64,000 nt of DNA from Ananas comosus. Its lineage: Eukaryota > Streptophyta > Magnoliopsida > Poales > Bromeliaceae. Made by a program: the position numbers and the translations under genes. Positions within the stretch are counted from its first letter, which is position 1. Each line of letters begins with the position of its first letter. The notes beneath the pieces were generated by a model. It had not been told where the DNA came from. It did no database searches and saw nothing but the letters and a program-made list of their open reading frames with translations. Positions 10,660 to 21,995 of this stretch are shown here, one piece after another. The DNA lies in contig NW_017893421.1 in the NCBI RefSeq assembly GCF_001540865.1, positions 16,665-80,664 on the forward strand, given 5' to 3'.

Positions 10660-11357
10660 ACATCCAGAAAGTCATTTTTGACTTCGATTCCGCTCTATTT
10701 CGCGTCGTTCGATGCCGAAACCCTTCCAACTCATTTAAGGCTTATTTTTAACCCTTCCAATAGTGTTGGAATGTTAATTGATCACGTCCAACCAATCCCT
10801 TCGAGTACTTTAGTCAATTAGGCTAAAGTCCACAATATTCCACCGAGATCTCGGGGGTTACAACTTTCATGTTCTTCGATCCCCGTTTGGGGAACGTACT
10901 ACCGGTCCCTTTTGGCTCCTGACTCGATACTAGGCCATTCAAGTTCAGTTAGCCTCTTCTCAAACTAGCGAGTATGCCGATGTGTGGTTTTCTATTTTGG
11001 CCACCAGAAATCTACATGTCAGCTTAAAGAATCGTTCTAAATTGATGCCAAGCACAGAAGTTTATTCTCCTCACTATGTAGCGCGTCAATTTGGTTTGGT
11101 TCAGGGACTTCTGGCTCCATCCAAATTCTTCATAGCCAATACTGCTCGCGGTCGTCCTCCTAAAAAGAGTAATGCTGAAGCCGATCGCATTTTAGCACTG
11201 GGAAATCGTCTTTGACGATTTTTCAATTTGGTGAGCTTTCGGCCCAATAATATAGGAGTGCTAAACTTCCGTTTTACTCGGAGTTGGAGCGCTTTTCGCC
11301 AGCAACATTTTTACAATATTATGACCCCTCTTTTTGCCAAGATTTTTCATATAGAAG

Positions 11358-11441
11358 GTATCTTATCTTTTGATTAGTCTAAGTCTTTTTCTTTTTCCTT
11401 TTCCTTCTGTTAACTTTTTGCATTTAATCCTGGCATTTCAG
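11358..11441 (+). other. Predicted intron 1 of the PMD-like ORF
   Basis: Donor GAAG/GTATCT and acceptor GGCATTTCAG/GC. Removing 84 bases joins ...AKIFHIEG to NEPLPIPLEDVSDEDP in frame, while reading through meets stops. The prediction rests on reading frame and splice consensus only. Confidence 0.6.
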
Positions 11442-11515
11442 GCAATGAACCTTTACCCATTCCACTAGAGGATGTGTCAGACGAAGACCCTATGAATTCA
11501 CCTCGTCCATCTACG

Positions 11516-11587
11516 GTAAACTTTTCTTTTATTACACTTTCTTTTTTTTTTCTATGTGACTGTGTCATATGATATATATTGTTTCAG
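11516..11587 (+). other. Predicted intron 2 of the PMD-like ORF
   Basis: Donor CTACG/GTAAAC and acceptor TTGTTTCAG/CC, with a T-rich body. Its removal joins NSPRPST to PIPISTSSAPPS in frame. A possible third intron (11831-11880, GAG/GTAACT to TTTCTCAG) is also flanked by consensus sites, but its frame is open, so it is uncertain. Confidence 0.55.
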
Positions 11588-13054
11588 CCGATTCCTATCT
11601 CAACCTCATCGGCCCCACCATCCAACAAACGGCAGATGGAACCTAAGCAATCGACTCAGCAGCCGCCGCAAAAGCGGCGTAAGACAGTGGCTATCAGAAT
11701 CCATTATGCTCCTCCACCTCAACCATCGGTACCTGCCGAAGAATCTCCAGCAAAAGAATCACGTGCTGATGTCCTAGTCGAAAGAAAAAAATCGACTCCC
11801 CCCATTCCCGTCAATCCGATTTCTCCTGAGGTAACTCCTCAGTTTATTCAAATTACTTATTATTCTTCTAATTTCTCAGCCGGGTCATCTTCACTATCTT
11901 CCGTCAAACATACCTCATCACAGAAAACTTTCCATGCTTGTTTTACTTCATCCCTGGGGCGAGAGATGTTTGATATTGAACGACAGGCCCGTCGAGACGC
12001 TCGTCTGGATAAAAAGAGGGAAACAGAGCGAAAGCGAGCAGAAGTTATGATGGGCGAGCGGGAAAAGAAAAAAGAAATAACAAAGAACACATCCACCTCA
12101 AGGGGAAGCAGAGGACGAAAAGGGAGATAGAGAAAAGAGTGAAAAAGTGAAGACCCTAGAGAAAACAGATGAAGGAGAAAAAGAAAAAAAAAAAAAGAAC
12201 AACAGAAGAAAAATGATAGAGAGGCGGGAATAAGTACGGTTCCTCCTTTAGATCATTCAGCCGAGGCCTCAACATCGGCTCCTTTACCGATACCTGAAAC
12301 ATAGGACCCATTGTCTGCCTCTCTCCAGAACCTATTAGCTTCGAGCCCTAACTCAAATGAAGGGGAAGACCTTTCTGCCGTCATATCAGCTGACACTCAA
12401 CAAAAATTAAATGAGTGTTTAAGGTTGTACAATTATGGTCTTCCTTATTTGGCTCAAAACACAGAGCAGTTCGACTGGCTTGGAGCACTTCTGCTTGATT
12501 TAGCGGCTCAGCCGAATCTTCCTTCCGCGGGCAAGTGTCTTGTGGAAACTCTATCATCCCAACCCCCCTCTTTTTTATCTCGGCAACAAAGTCTTTCTAC
12601 CGAGTTTCTATCTCTGGATCATCACTTCAACCGGGTCAATCATTTTAAAATGACCATACCCGGGGTGGCGACTCCAATTTCTGACCTAGCACAAGAAGAG
12701 CTCACTCACGCAAACCAGGAATCAGCTCTTCGGCAACGTGTCTCCAATCATAAAGAAGAACTTGCCGCAGCCGAATTGGCTCTCTCTGAAGCATCCGAGC
12801 GGCGCTCCTTCGTACAAACAAAATTCAAAACCAGAAACGATGAAGGAGTGTTACTTTGCGATCAACTCTCCCAGCTCTACAAACTCCATCCTTTGATGAA
12901 GCGCTGGAGGCGAGCAGCCGATGCTATACAAGCTCATTTGGAAGCCGAATGGAATCAACTCAGAGACTTACTATCTTGACTCCATTTAGTATTTTAGTTT
13001 GGCTATTGGCTGTAATATATTTTACCGTTATTAGCTCTGACTTTGTTCATTCTT

Positions 13055-14172
13055 CTACATGGATGGGTAGTACTTCTTTAAATATTTTTTATTAACTGGT
13101 TTATCATGCTCTGACCCATCTATATTTCTTAAGTAATATGCATTGCCTTTTGTAACTCTGTTAATCTGAAATGGTCCTTCCCAATTTAGGGACCATTTTC
13201 CATATACTCGGTCCTTTTGATCGATTGGGAATATTAGTCTTAATACCAAGTCCCCGACAGCAAAGGATTTAGCCTTAACTTTTTTATTATATGCAATGCG
13301 TACTCGGCTCTGATAAGCTTCTAAATGGTTGAGTGCTATCAGCCGAGTCTTATTCGTTTCTTCCAATCTTTCAGCCATCAAAATCTTATATTCGCTTGCC
13401 GTTAATTCCTTTTGTTTTTCCACTCGTAAAGAAGGAACTGTTATTTCGGCTAGAACTACGGCCTCATGGCCGTAGACTAACTGAAACAGTGTCATTCCTA
13501 TTATCGTTTTCATTGTAGTTCGACATGCCCATAATATTTTGGAAAGCTTCTCGTTCCATTTCCTCGGAGCCTTCTAATATGCCGCTTCATAAGATTGATG
13601 ATTACCTTATTTGCCGCTTTGGCTTGCCCATTGGCTTGAGCATAATAAGGTGACGAATGAAGTAACTTGATTTTCCTTCACTCAATAAACCGAGTAAATT
13701 GTTCTCTGGTAAACATTGTTCCCTGATCAGTTGTAATCGTCTCGGGAATCCCAAAACGATGTATTATAGAATCTTCCACGAAATCTATAATCTATTTCTG
13801 AGCGACCAACCTAGCAGGTTTTACTTCTACCCACTTAGTGAAGTAATCAACGGCCACTATCAAAAACTTATGACCAGTCGAAGAATTCACCTGAATTTCT
13901 CCAATTAAATCCATAACCCACCCTCGGAAGGGCCAAGGTTTAATTATTGTATATATCTTGAAAGCAGGGACTCTTTGCACAGAGCCATAGAATTGACAAT
14001 CATGACATCCTTTGGCATATTTTATGCAATCTCGATGCATAGTCGGGCAGTAATATTCCAAATGTCGAATTGTCCATCTCAGTCTTTTTCCTGCTAAATG
14101 GGCTCCACACAAGCCTTCATGGATTTCTCCCATAACCAATAAGGCTTCTTCAGGCTCTAAACATTTTAACAA
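13055..14172 (-). pseudogene. Tat integrase (zinc finger, core and C-terminal domain), defective
   Basis: Reading leftwards from 14172, the HHCC zinc finger is visible as EIHEGLCGAHLAGKR and CIKYAKGCHDC. The catalytic core follows with WVMDLIG, VAVDYFTKWVEV, then (after a stop near 13790) TDQGTMF and YYAQANGQAKAANK. In the last motif the third catalytic acid of the DDE triad is Lys instead of Glu (codon at 13618-13620, a single G to A change). The C-terminal part (13055-13513) has AVGDLVLR and GKWSLNWEGPFQI. The product would cut and join element DNA in the nucleus, but stops and the Glu-to-Lys change make it non-functional. Confidence 0.85.
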
Positions 14173-14554
14173 TACTTCTTCAGCTATTCTCTTATAGAGT
14201 TGTCCATTTAATAGATAATAGCCGAGTGCCCTTTTTCAAATATGATATTCGACTCGCTTATTAGAGTCTTCTAAATATTCAATTAAAGGCTTTCTCCAGT
14301 CTTCTTGGACTTCTATAGGAGCAACCATTATTGGCTCTCGTATATGAACTGATGGCAGTAACCTTCATTCTATTTTTACTTGATCTTGTCTTGGCTCTTT
14401 ATACCTTGAAGCCGATTAAGCTAACTCATTAGCCCGTTCGTTTTCTTCTCTTGTCAAGTGTACAAACTCAACTTTTCTGAAACTGGAGTAATTCTATTGT
14501 CTTTCTCAAGTAATTCTGTAAATTTTGATTTTCACATCGGTATTCTCCATTTAC

Positions 14555-14917
14555 TTACTTGATCACTAATTGTGAATCATCGATGACTTTGAGTGAGCGT
14601 ACTTCTAATTCTTGTAAAACTTCAAGGCCAATTATTAAAGCCTCATACTCGGCTTGATTGTTAGAGCAGCCGAAATCTAATTCGAAAGCAAACCGATTAA
14701 TATACCCTTCAAGAGACTGTATAACTACCCCGGTTCCTGCCGATTCGGCTGTTTTCGAACCATCAAAACAAAGTATCCAAAGCTGGCAGCCGATTAGACT
14801 TCGCTTCAGCTCTTCAATCTCGACACAAGGATAATCGGCTAAGAAATTAGCTATTGCATGCCCCTTGACAGCTTTTGCTGGGTCATAATTAAGAGAGAAT
14901 TCAGAAAAAGCCAACAT
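14555..14917 (-). pseudogene. Tat second (archaeal-type) RNase H
   Basis: The segment has KGHAIANFLADYP, LCFDGSKTAESAGTGVV, NNQAEYEALIIGL and VIDDSQLVIK. These match the DG..G and N.AEYEAL..GL landmarks of the additional RNase H found in Tat/Ogre-type Ty3/gypsy elements. Catalytic Asp (FDG), Glu (AEYEA) and Asp (VIDDSQ) are visible. The normal context has GDS at the last site; here it is DDS. The region downstream (14173-14554) continues the domain with stops and has no long open frame. Confidence 0.82.
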
Positions 14918-16170
14918 CTATCGTCCAATTCGCCCTTTTAATAAAGACTTCAACAATATATATTTCACCAAGTCAGTTTTACAGATTACTGACACTTCTA
15001 TTGGCAAAATATAATATCTCAATTTTGTACAGGCATAATATAATGCCAAACACAATATTTTAATTGCCGAATATCGTTTTTCGGCATCCAACAAATGCGT
15101 GCTAAGATAATAGATGGCTTGTTTTTCTTTTTCGTGATTTTCCTGTGCCAATAAGCATTTTAAATTTTCTTCTGTAGCTGATATGTACAACTTCATCGGC
15201 TGGTCTTGTCTAGGAGGTATAAGGACTGTAGAATTTGCTAATTATCTTTTTATATTTTCAAATGCTTCTTGTTGTTCCTCTGTCCAATTAAATTCTTTTT
15301 GGTTCTTAAGCCGAAGCAATGAACTAAAAACTCCTATTCTACCGGCTAAGTTTGATATAAAACGCCGCAAATAATTAATTTTTCCTAATAAACTTTGAAA
15401 CTCCTTTTTGTTTTTTGGTGGCGGCAATTCCATTATAGCTTTAGCTTTATTTTTATCAATTTCAATCTCTTTTTTATATAGTAGAAATCCAAGAAAATTT
15501 TCTGCTGAAACTCCAAAAGCACACTTTAAAGGATTTATTTTTAAATTATATTTTCTCATTCTTTCAAAGGCAAGTTCTATATCCGCCCAATGATTGGCTT
15601 GTGATTTTGATTTTACAACGATATCATCGATGTAAACTTCCAGCATTCTGCCGATTCAATTATGAAAAATAAAATTCATTGTTCTTTGATAAGTAGCTCT
15701 AGTATTCTTTAAGCCGAACGACATGACTACCCATTCAAAAGTCCTAATATACCCTAGGCATCTGAAAGCCGTTTTAGCTATATCTTTTTTGATAATAAAT
15801 ATTTGATTATAACCTGCATGTCCATCCATAAAAGACAGGATTTCATGCCCAGCTGCCTAATCTACTAACATATCAGCTATTGGCGTTGGATATTCGTCTT
15901 TAGGCGTAACCATATTCAAGTTCCTAAAATCAATACAAACTCTAAGTTTGCCATTCTTTTTTCGTACTGAAACTATATTAGACACCCAATCCACATAACG
16001 GGCCGCTCTAATAAAGCCAGCCTTTTATAAGTTTCTATTTCATTCTTAATTTGAAGTATAATACTTGGCTCAAATCTATGAGCTGGTTGTTTATAAGGCC
16101 TATACCCCTTTATAATAGGGAGCCTGTGCTCTATAATTTCTCGGCTCAAACCTGGTATCTCCTTATAATT
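14918..16170 (-). pseudogene. Tat reverse transcriptase and first RNase H
   Basis: RT motifs are visible across frames: LFIMDGHAGYNQ-like (FMDGHAGYNQI, near 15815-15845), MSFGLKNTRATYQRTMN (near 15675-15725) and the catalytic box YIDDIVVKS (about 15605-15635, Tyr-Ile-Asp-Asp). The thumb/connection has ELPPPKNKKEFQSLLGKINYLRRFI and FNWTEEQQEAFENIK. The first RNase H covers 14918-15196 (HLLDAEKRYSAIK, then TDLVKYIL). At least one stop falls before the YIDD box (in the VD*AAG stretch) and others between 15197 and 15241. The enzyme would copy element RNA into cDNA; this copy cannot be made as one polyprotein. Confidence 0.87.
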
Positions 16171-17460
16171 TCAGGCGAAGCAGTCTTTGTATTCTGTTAG
16201 CAACTTCTTTAGCTTCTCCTGCTGTTGAGCCGAAAGTCTAACACTGATATATGTCGGCCGCTTATCTTCATCGGACCCCAAATTTACTTCTATCAATATA
16301 TCTTGGGTCTCCAACTTCTTGTCGCCGACCTTGATAGCTGACTCCTCCATTGATTCCTTCATAATTTCATGAGCTTTTGAGTTGTTCTTGTCATTAGGCT
16401 CAGCTAATTTCCGAATCATGTTGTTTTTACTCGGCTCAACTGTTGCACTTGTTGATTCATTATATATTTCCTTATCGGCCCTCATGGTCGATTCTGTGAA
16501 CAGGTTATTTTCGGCCGACTTGGCCGTTTTGATGCATGCCACTTCATCGGCCTGATCAGTCGATTTACTCCAATAGCCGACCTTCTTGGTCGGCTCGTTC
16601 TGCCAAAGCTCTTCTAAAGCTTCGGTTCCTGACTCTTGATGTTTCATTTCAACCAATTTGGTGGCTCTTCGAATGAAGGTCGGCTCGTTCTGCCGAAGCT
16701 TTTCTAAAGCTTCGGTTCCTGACTCTTAATGTTCCATTTCAACCAATTTGGTGGCTCTTCGAACGCCACCATTGCTCCCTCGTCTTTCATGAGTATTAAC
16801 TGAACTCTTCCTTCAGTCACCCGTACAAAGGAGATTTGATCTGTATCAGTATCGGCTCAATTGATATGGCCGATTCCCTCTGAGTTAATATCCACCATTT
16901 GAGGCTGCCCCTCAACCCGAATTTTCTCTGCTTTGTCTCCTATCCATTGGAATAACTTCCCATGGAGTGTCGAAGGTACACACTCGTTTGCGTGAATCCA
17001 GTCCCGTCCGAGCAATATGTTGTAGTGGCTATTTGCGTCCACTACAAAAAGGCTGTTTGCAAAGTTTTAGATCCTACCGTGAGTTCGGTTGTGAGTACTC
17101 CCTTGGCTTGTTGACTGTTGCCAGTAAAGTCTGTCATGATCGCGTCGATAGGCTTTAATTCATCTTCGATTTACCCAACTTTTTAAAGAAAGAAGTGGGC
17201 ATGACATTGACCATTGCTGCGCCGTCCACCATCACTCAGCCTACTGGCTGACCTTCTATCAAGGCCCTTATGATGTATATATGAATAGGGGCCTCACAAA
17301 CCTTGTCTGTATTATCGATGGTTTTTCAAAAACCACCGAATTGGCTGGCTTGGTGTCCTTCAGTTGAAGCTGAGCCACCGTGAGCTTATCTTCCTCATAT
17401 ATCGCTTCTTTGTATTGAACAGACTCCACCTTAAATGATTGAGGCCGAGTATACACCATG
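16171..17460 (-). pseudogene. Tat protease and linker region before RT
   Basis: The protease active-site stretch reads VDGAAMVNVMPTSFFKKLG, with the catalytic Asp codon at 17224-17226. Downstream is the typical Tat YNILLGRDWIHANECVPSTLH segment (16857-17042). The linker (16171-16656) ends in LSAQQQEKLKKLLTEYKDCFA, the usual lead-in to Tat RT. A near-duplicate of about 65 bp occurs at about 16610-16665 and 16674-16760 (GGCTCGTTCTGCC..AGC..TTCTAAAGCTTCGG), so this linker carries a small tandem duplication. Frames are broken several times. The block continues into gag beyond the solo LTR at 17469. Confidence 0.75.
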
Positions 17461-17468
17461 TTTACATC

Positions 17469-20131
17469 TGTAATATACCGAAAATTTGAAAAATAAATAT
17501 CGAACTTTAGTCAAATTGACCAAAGTGCGAGGATGGTACACTTCGGAAAGTCCGAAGGTGTTAAAAAAATCAAAAGTGAGTTACGAGAGGTTTTCGAGAG
17601 CTAAAGGTCAAATTCTGCAAAACTGCAGATTTTGAGCTCTCGGGGACCGGTCCCTGGTGGGAGAGACCGGTCCTCGAACGCGTATGATTTGAGGCAGCCG
17701 AAAAATCGGCTAAGTCCTGAGAAATTAGCTCTCGGGAACCGGTCCCTGCCTGAGAGACCGGTCCCCGAGAGACCGGTCCCCTAAAGAGAGACCGGTTGCA
17801 CCGCGCGCGGCAGCTCTGGCTGCGCTGGGACGACCTTCGGGAACCGGTCCTTGAAGGAGAGACCGGTCCCTGCCTGCGCGAACTGCCCATTTCGGGCAGT
17901 GTATTAGAGTTAAAGTTGAGGGGTTTATTAGCATTTTTGCAACCCAATGGTTATGTATGAGGGACATGAGGGCTTTTCTCTCATTCCACTCCCTCTCACA
18001 CTCCCTCCTCTCTTTCTCTCTCTAGAAGACAAAGAAGGAGAAGAAGAAGACAAAGGAAAAGAAGGAAAAGAAGGTGGAGGAGAAGCCATTGGAGTGAAGC
18101 CACTTCATCTTCTTCCTCTCTAGTGCAAGTTAGGGAAAGCTTTGAGGTAAGCTTCAACCCTAATCATGCTAAAATCCTAATGTGAGAGCTAAATGACCTA
18201 GAAATGGTTTTTAAGGAGCTTTTAGAGTATTTGAAACTTTTCTTTTGCTTCTTTTGAGATCAAGACCATAGGTTTAGTGTTGGAGGTAAAGCTTGAAGAA
18301 GAGCTTCACCACCTCTCATGGTGAAATCCAAACTAGGGTTTGGAATGAGTTACGAATGGTTTAGATGAACTCTTTAGAGTATATTGAAGCTACTTTTGCT
18401 TCCCATGGAGATCAAACCCTAGGTTTTGTATATATATTGTAGCTAGGGCACCAAATTGGGGCTTTTGCCCATGGAGATTTCTAAGTGAAATTGACCCTTC
18501 AAAAATCTAATTGGGGGTTTTTCCGACGCGTTGGTGCGCTCGGATTAGCGTTACGAAAAGCCAAAGTAAAGATATGAGCAAAATGGCCTAATAGGGCTTC
18601 GTTTTGCCGCAGGTAGTGAACCGGGTGTCTAAAAACCCCAAGTAAATCGTCGGCGCACCTAAGGAGACCTACGAGGTGGGTGGTGCTTCCAAACTCGTTG
18701 AACTTCTCTCTATGCCTAATGTGTCATTCAATTGAGCATATGTTATATACTTGTTGCATGCATTCTAGGGTAAAGTGATGATAAAAATGTGATGTCGCAT
18801 GATTGTGAGTACAACTTGCTTAATGTGATGGTCGAGGACCTTATGAATGTTAAAACCCTATATGTATGCATGAGAGAAAATGTGAGTACCCAAGTGAGGC
18901 AAAAGAACAGAGTGACCCTATGACATAGATCGAGTGGCATCTAAATAATGTAAAGTTAAAGTGATACTAGAGTTAGTGTGAAGCAAAGAATCAAAATAAT
19001 GTAAAGAATGATGACGATGACTAAAGCTAAAGCAAAGAAGGCAATAAAGAACGTATAAAGAATAAAGAACGTGATTGCTAGAGTTAGCAAAAGTAAAAGA
19101 AATGTAAAGAGCAATGATTGCTAGAGTGGCAACATAAAGTGATGTGAAGAACACTAGAGTTAGTGTAAAATCAAGATTGAACTTATAATCCTTTGAGTTA
19201 AGGATTCGATCATACTTGCTATGAGTTCCGTGCTCGAGGGCGGTCGCTCCCCCTCGGGCGATGCTCTCCGGAATTATGCATCACGGGTTGGAGTAAACCC
19301 GAAGGACGGTCCTAGCTGGTGAGTTCCTACGATGATGGACTTAATGTGAAGCAAGTTAATGTGGCGAAACCCCCGGGTTAGCCTTGAGATTAAAGAACAA
19401 AGAGCAAAGAACAAAGAATGGAGAATAAAGAGTAAAGACAAAGAACGAAAGAATTTGCATAATCCGCATATATTTAATGTTGAGCATATTTCTTGCTATT
19501 TGTTCAGGTATATTAGCATCATGTTATAGATTGGTTACTATACAGCTTATTCTTTCTATTATGCCTGAGTTAGTCCTAGTGGGAAAGTCGGTGATGTTGG
19601 GGCCGAACCCACTGGGAACTTTCTTGTAGTTCTCATCCCACTATTCCACAGAGCCGGGACCGAGCGAGCTGGCGAGCGACCGCGGTAAAGGTATCGCACC
19701 GTAGACAGAGGCCACCGGAGTTGGGTTACATTTTGTTAGTAGCTACCCTATGTTCATCTTTTGTATTTGATGACTAGTGATGTAAAGAAAAGAATGTAAA
19801 GCATATTTTGAGGTAAATGTGATGTATGAAAGAAATGACGCCAACGATGTAATGTAATGAAATGCAAAGAATCCAAAATGTAAGAGATGAATGCAATGTA
19901 TATGATCAAAAGTGAATCATAGTACTTGTGTAGATGTTTGGTTTTCCTTTCTTTCACTAATGGCTATTGCTTACCCTAGTGTAAGCCGTTTTTGTATGTT
20001 TCCGCTAGTGCATTTCTTATTGAAAATGTACATGTGATGAGCCTTGGGCGGATAGGGGAAACTCTGTCCGTTCGGCGTCTGTTCGACGAACTCGGGCCGG
20101 CCCAAATTTGTATCGGTCCCGGGGCATGACA
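17469..20131 (+). mobile_element. Solo LTR, family beta (beta-1), in Tat gag-pro
   Basis: It begins TGTAATATACCGAAAA and ends CCCGGGGCATGACA, with a perfect duplication ACATC at 17464-17468 and 20132-20136. Length is 2663 bp, almost the same as beta-2 (46980-49617). It has eight ACCGGT palindromes (17643-17867), a CT-rich segment at 17980-18030, AAAGAATAAAGAAC-type repeats (18960-19450), and both hairpins (19232-19259, 19614-19634). No internal coding domain. Confidence 0.9.
17643..17867. repeat. ACCGGT palindrome array with GAG/GGG arms in beta-1
   Basis: Cores are centred at 17648.5, 17668.5, 17740.5, 17759.5, 17774.5, 17793.5, 17845.5 and 17864.5, giving intervals of 20, 19, 15, 19 and 19 bp within groups. 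Flanks are GGGACCGGTCCC or GAGACCGGTC rather than the TGTACCGGTACA type. They lie about 175-400 bp from the LTR start, upstream of a CT-rich stretch. Confidence 0.85.
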
Positions 20132-20136
20132 ACATC

Positions 20137-21106
20137 GACTGGACCTTCATCAGCCGATTTTTTTTTTGTCTTTTGATTCTTTTCTTCCAATTCCTTTGCC
20201 GTCTTGGCTGAGGAATCGCTTTCTATGCATGTCTCTCTCTCCTTAGGAGGCCATATATAGCGCTTGATTATGGTCTCCAATGAGGCTATTTTCTCTTTCA
20301 ACTCCTTTCGAGTTGCTTTCTTTTCCGGTTCGGCCTGGAGTGGCTGTTCTATTTTGGACTTTAACCAGGGGACAGGTGGCGAACCACCTTTCTCATGATC
20401 ATTCCTCATTGGCCGAAAGGGATGTTGTTGCTCATTAGGTTGCCTCCACACATTCAATCTTATCCCTTTAGCCTCCTCATAGTGTTGTCTTGCTTCGGCT
20501 TGCAACCTCTGCTACCAACGCTTCTGAGTTTTTGTCAATATCGGCCCATGCCATTTGGCCGATGCTTCTACCTTGTGCCATTGATCGATTGGCACATTTG
20601 CTGGTACCTTTACTGTCTTGAGATGATTTTTCAGGATCTCTCTTTTTTCCCAAGGTCTCGGCCAAGACTAATGCCGAGTTCATTGACTAACCTTCGACCG
20701 AGGAATTCTATGCCCCCCTCGGTCATCCCTTCAAATTCAGGTTCAAGTCTCGGCCTTGCCTGGTGTGGCCAGTTTGGCCGATATTCTAAAAATCTTTGTT
20801 TAGAGCTAAATGGTTTCTCAGGATAACTCCATCAGCTAGAGCACTCTTCTCTTCGATTGTTGTAGTAGTCGTTCAAGACCTTTTGCATTACTAGGTCTCT
20901 CTTGTCTTTCACTGAATCAACTTCTTGTTCGGAGTCATTAGAGGGTTCCTCCGAGCCTTTCTCTGATTAGTTCTCCGCTTCAGGAATGTCCACCCACTCC
21001 TCGGGAAACGCCATAAACTCTCTCCATTCACCGTATAACTTCTTTTTGTGAATGATCGCTTCCTAATCTTTTCTAGTCATTTCGGCCTTGCACCTTATGC
21101 ATAGCC
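20137..21106 (-). pseudogene. Tat gag C-terminal/linker segment
   Basis: Minus-strand remnants include QAEARQHYEEAKGIRLNVW, LKEKIASLETIIKRYIWPPKE (a possible short coiled coil) and a Lys/Glu-rich tail. The block connects in frame order to gag at 42337-44200 on one side and to the protease at 17460 on the other once the solo LTRs are excised. It has several stops and no recognised enzymatic motif. Assignment rests on position within the Tat element and on composition; no named domain was recognised. Confidence 0.6.
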
Positions 21107-21938
21107 TGTAATGCACCGAATTTTAATATAAAAGTAAGTATAAATAAAAATAGTGTGAGATACTATTTTTATTGGACTTAAAGAAGTAAAATATAAGTCG
21201 GAAACGACTTGTGCTGAAATCGGAACGGAAACAGAAGATTTAAAATTTTGTGTAAGGAACGGGGCTGATATTTTAGTAGAAAATTCACAGTATCAGAAAA
21301 TTATGAAAATCTCGAAATATGTCGGGATTATTTTTATGAGTCTAGATTTTAAGTTTTATGTCATTCCGACACTCGAAAAGTGAAAAAAAAAATCCGACTC
21401 CTATCTGCTAGAGATTTCAGTTCGGTAGAGCTTTCGGGGACCAAAAATAGTCGGAATTGAAAGATTAAAATTTTTGTATTCTTATTAAGTTAAACCGAGC
21501 CTGAATGTCAAATTTAAGCTCAAACAGACATTCAGAAGGGCTCCGACGAAAAGTATCAGATTCTGAAAGCTAAACTGCTGGTTGTAATAGTGTTTTGAGG
21601 GGCTATTTGTAATACACTGAACTTTGGCCAACTGCCAAGTTCGAGGGTTGGAATAGCTATTGGAACTGTTCTATGACTTTTGAAGGATTGTTGAAAGGTT
21701 ATTAGCAAGTACGGAAGCAAGCAAGTAGTCGAAAGTGAAAAAGTGCATTGCAAATGCACTATTCAAGTGAAGTATTCTAAACTTGGGTAATGGTGAAGCT
21801 TGAGATAAGGATTGGTATTGCGAGTTAACCCACATCTTTTAAAGAGTTATAGTGAGGTCCTTGACAAGTTAAAAGAGTGATCGAACAGCCAGAAGATCGA
21901 AAGTGCATTGCTACTGCCAATTTGCATAATCTGCATTG

Positions 21939-21995
21939 TTGTACCGGTACAAAGTTGATGCTGTACCGGTACAAAGTTGATGCTGTACCGGTACA
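21939..21995. repeat. Three ACCGGT palindromes at exact 22-bp period
   Basis: GTACCGGTAC is centred at 21945.5, 21967.5 and 21989.5. The unit between them, AAAGTTGATGCT, is repeated, so this is a 22-bp tandem array with the palindrome at a fixed phase, about two helical turns. A GCAGCAGCAG-type stretch follows. Confidence 0.9.

Larger units (their letters stand above)
7290..10862 (-). mobile_element. Solo LTR, family gamma (gamma-1), in the PMD-like ORF
   Basis: It begins TGTCACGACCCGCG and ends GGGGGTTACA, with a perfect duplication ACTTT at 7285-7289 and 10863-10867. Length is 3573 bp. It is in reverse orientation relative to its own transcription. It contains five GTACCGGTAC palindromes (10487-10659), a pyrimidine/purine-rich tract, tandem-like repeats (8270-8490, 8580-9330) and a covarying hairpin (7763-7784). 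No gag or pol similarity is visible. The 162-residue ORF at 10147-10635 is low-complexity. Confidence 0.9.
6911..12979 (+). pseudogene. Plant mobile domain-like antisense ORF of the Tat element (broken)
   Basis: Plus-strand coding remnants run 6911-7289 and 10863-12979, interrupted by a solo LTR. Recognisable stretches include VALANGEKLALGSYFLSFVY and LALGCPEPLTPGQPSDFFSY, then YSPHYVARQFGLVQ after the insertion. These resemble plant mobile domain (PMD, aminotransferase-like) proteins. Damage seen: TAG for Trp just before 7116, TGA at about 11213, and shifts near 10863-10980. Two introns are predicted (11358-11441, 11516-11587). The C-terminal exon (12311-12979) is an uninterrupted coiled-coil-like segment rich in Leu, Glu and Arg. 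The ORF ends 75 bp from the end of the convergent Tat pol, so it belongs to the element as an antisense ORF between pol and the 3' LTR. Extra and antisense ORFs are known for Tat-lineage elements. Confidence 0.7.

Noticed and set aside
17643..17867. GAGACCGGTCTC-type sites as inverted auxin-response elements
   Set aside because: Half-sites contain GTCTC, but TGTCTC is mostly incomplete and the other palindrome class lacks it, so the shared signal is the ACCGGT core.
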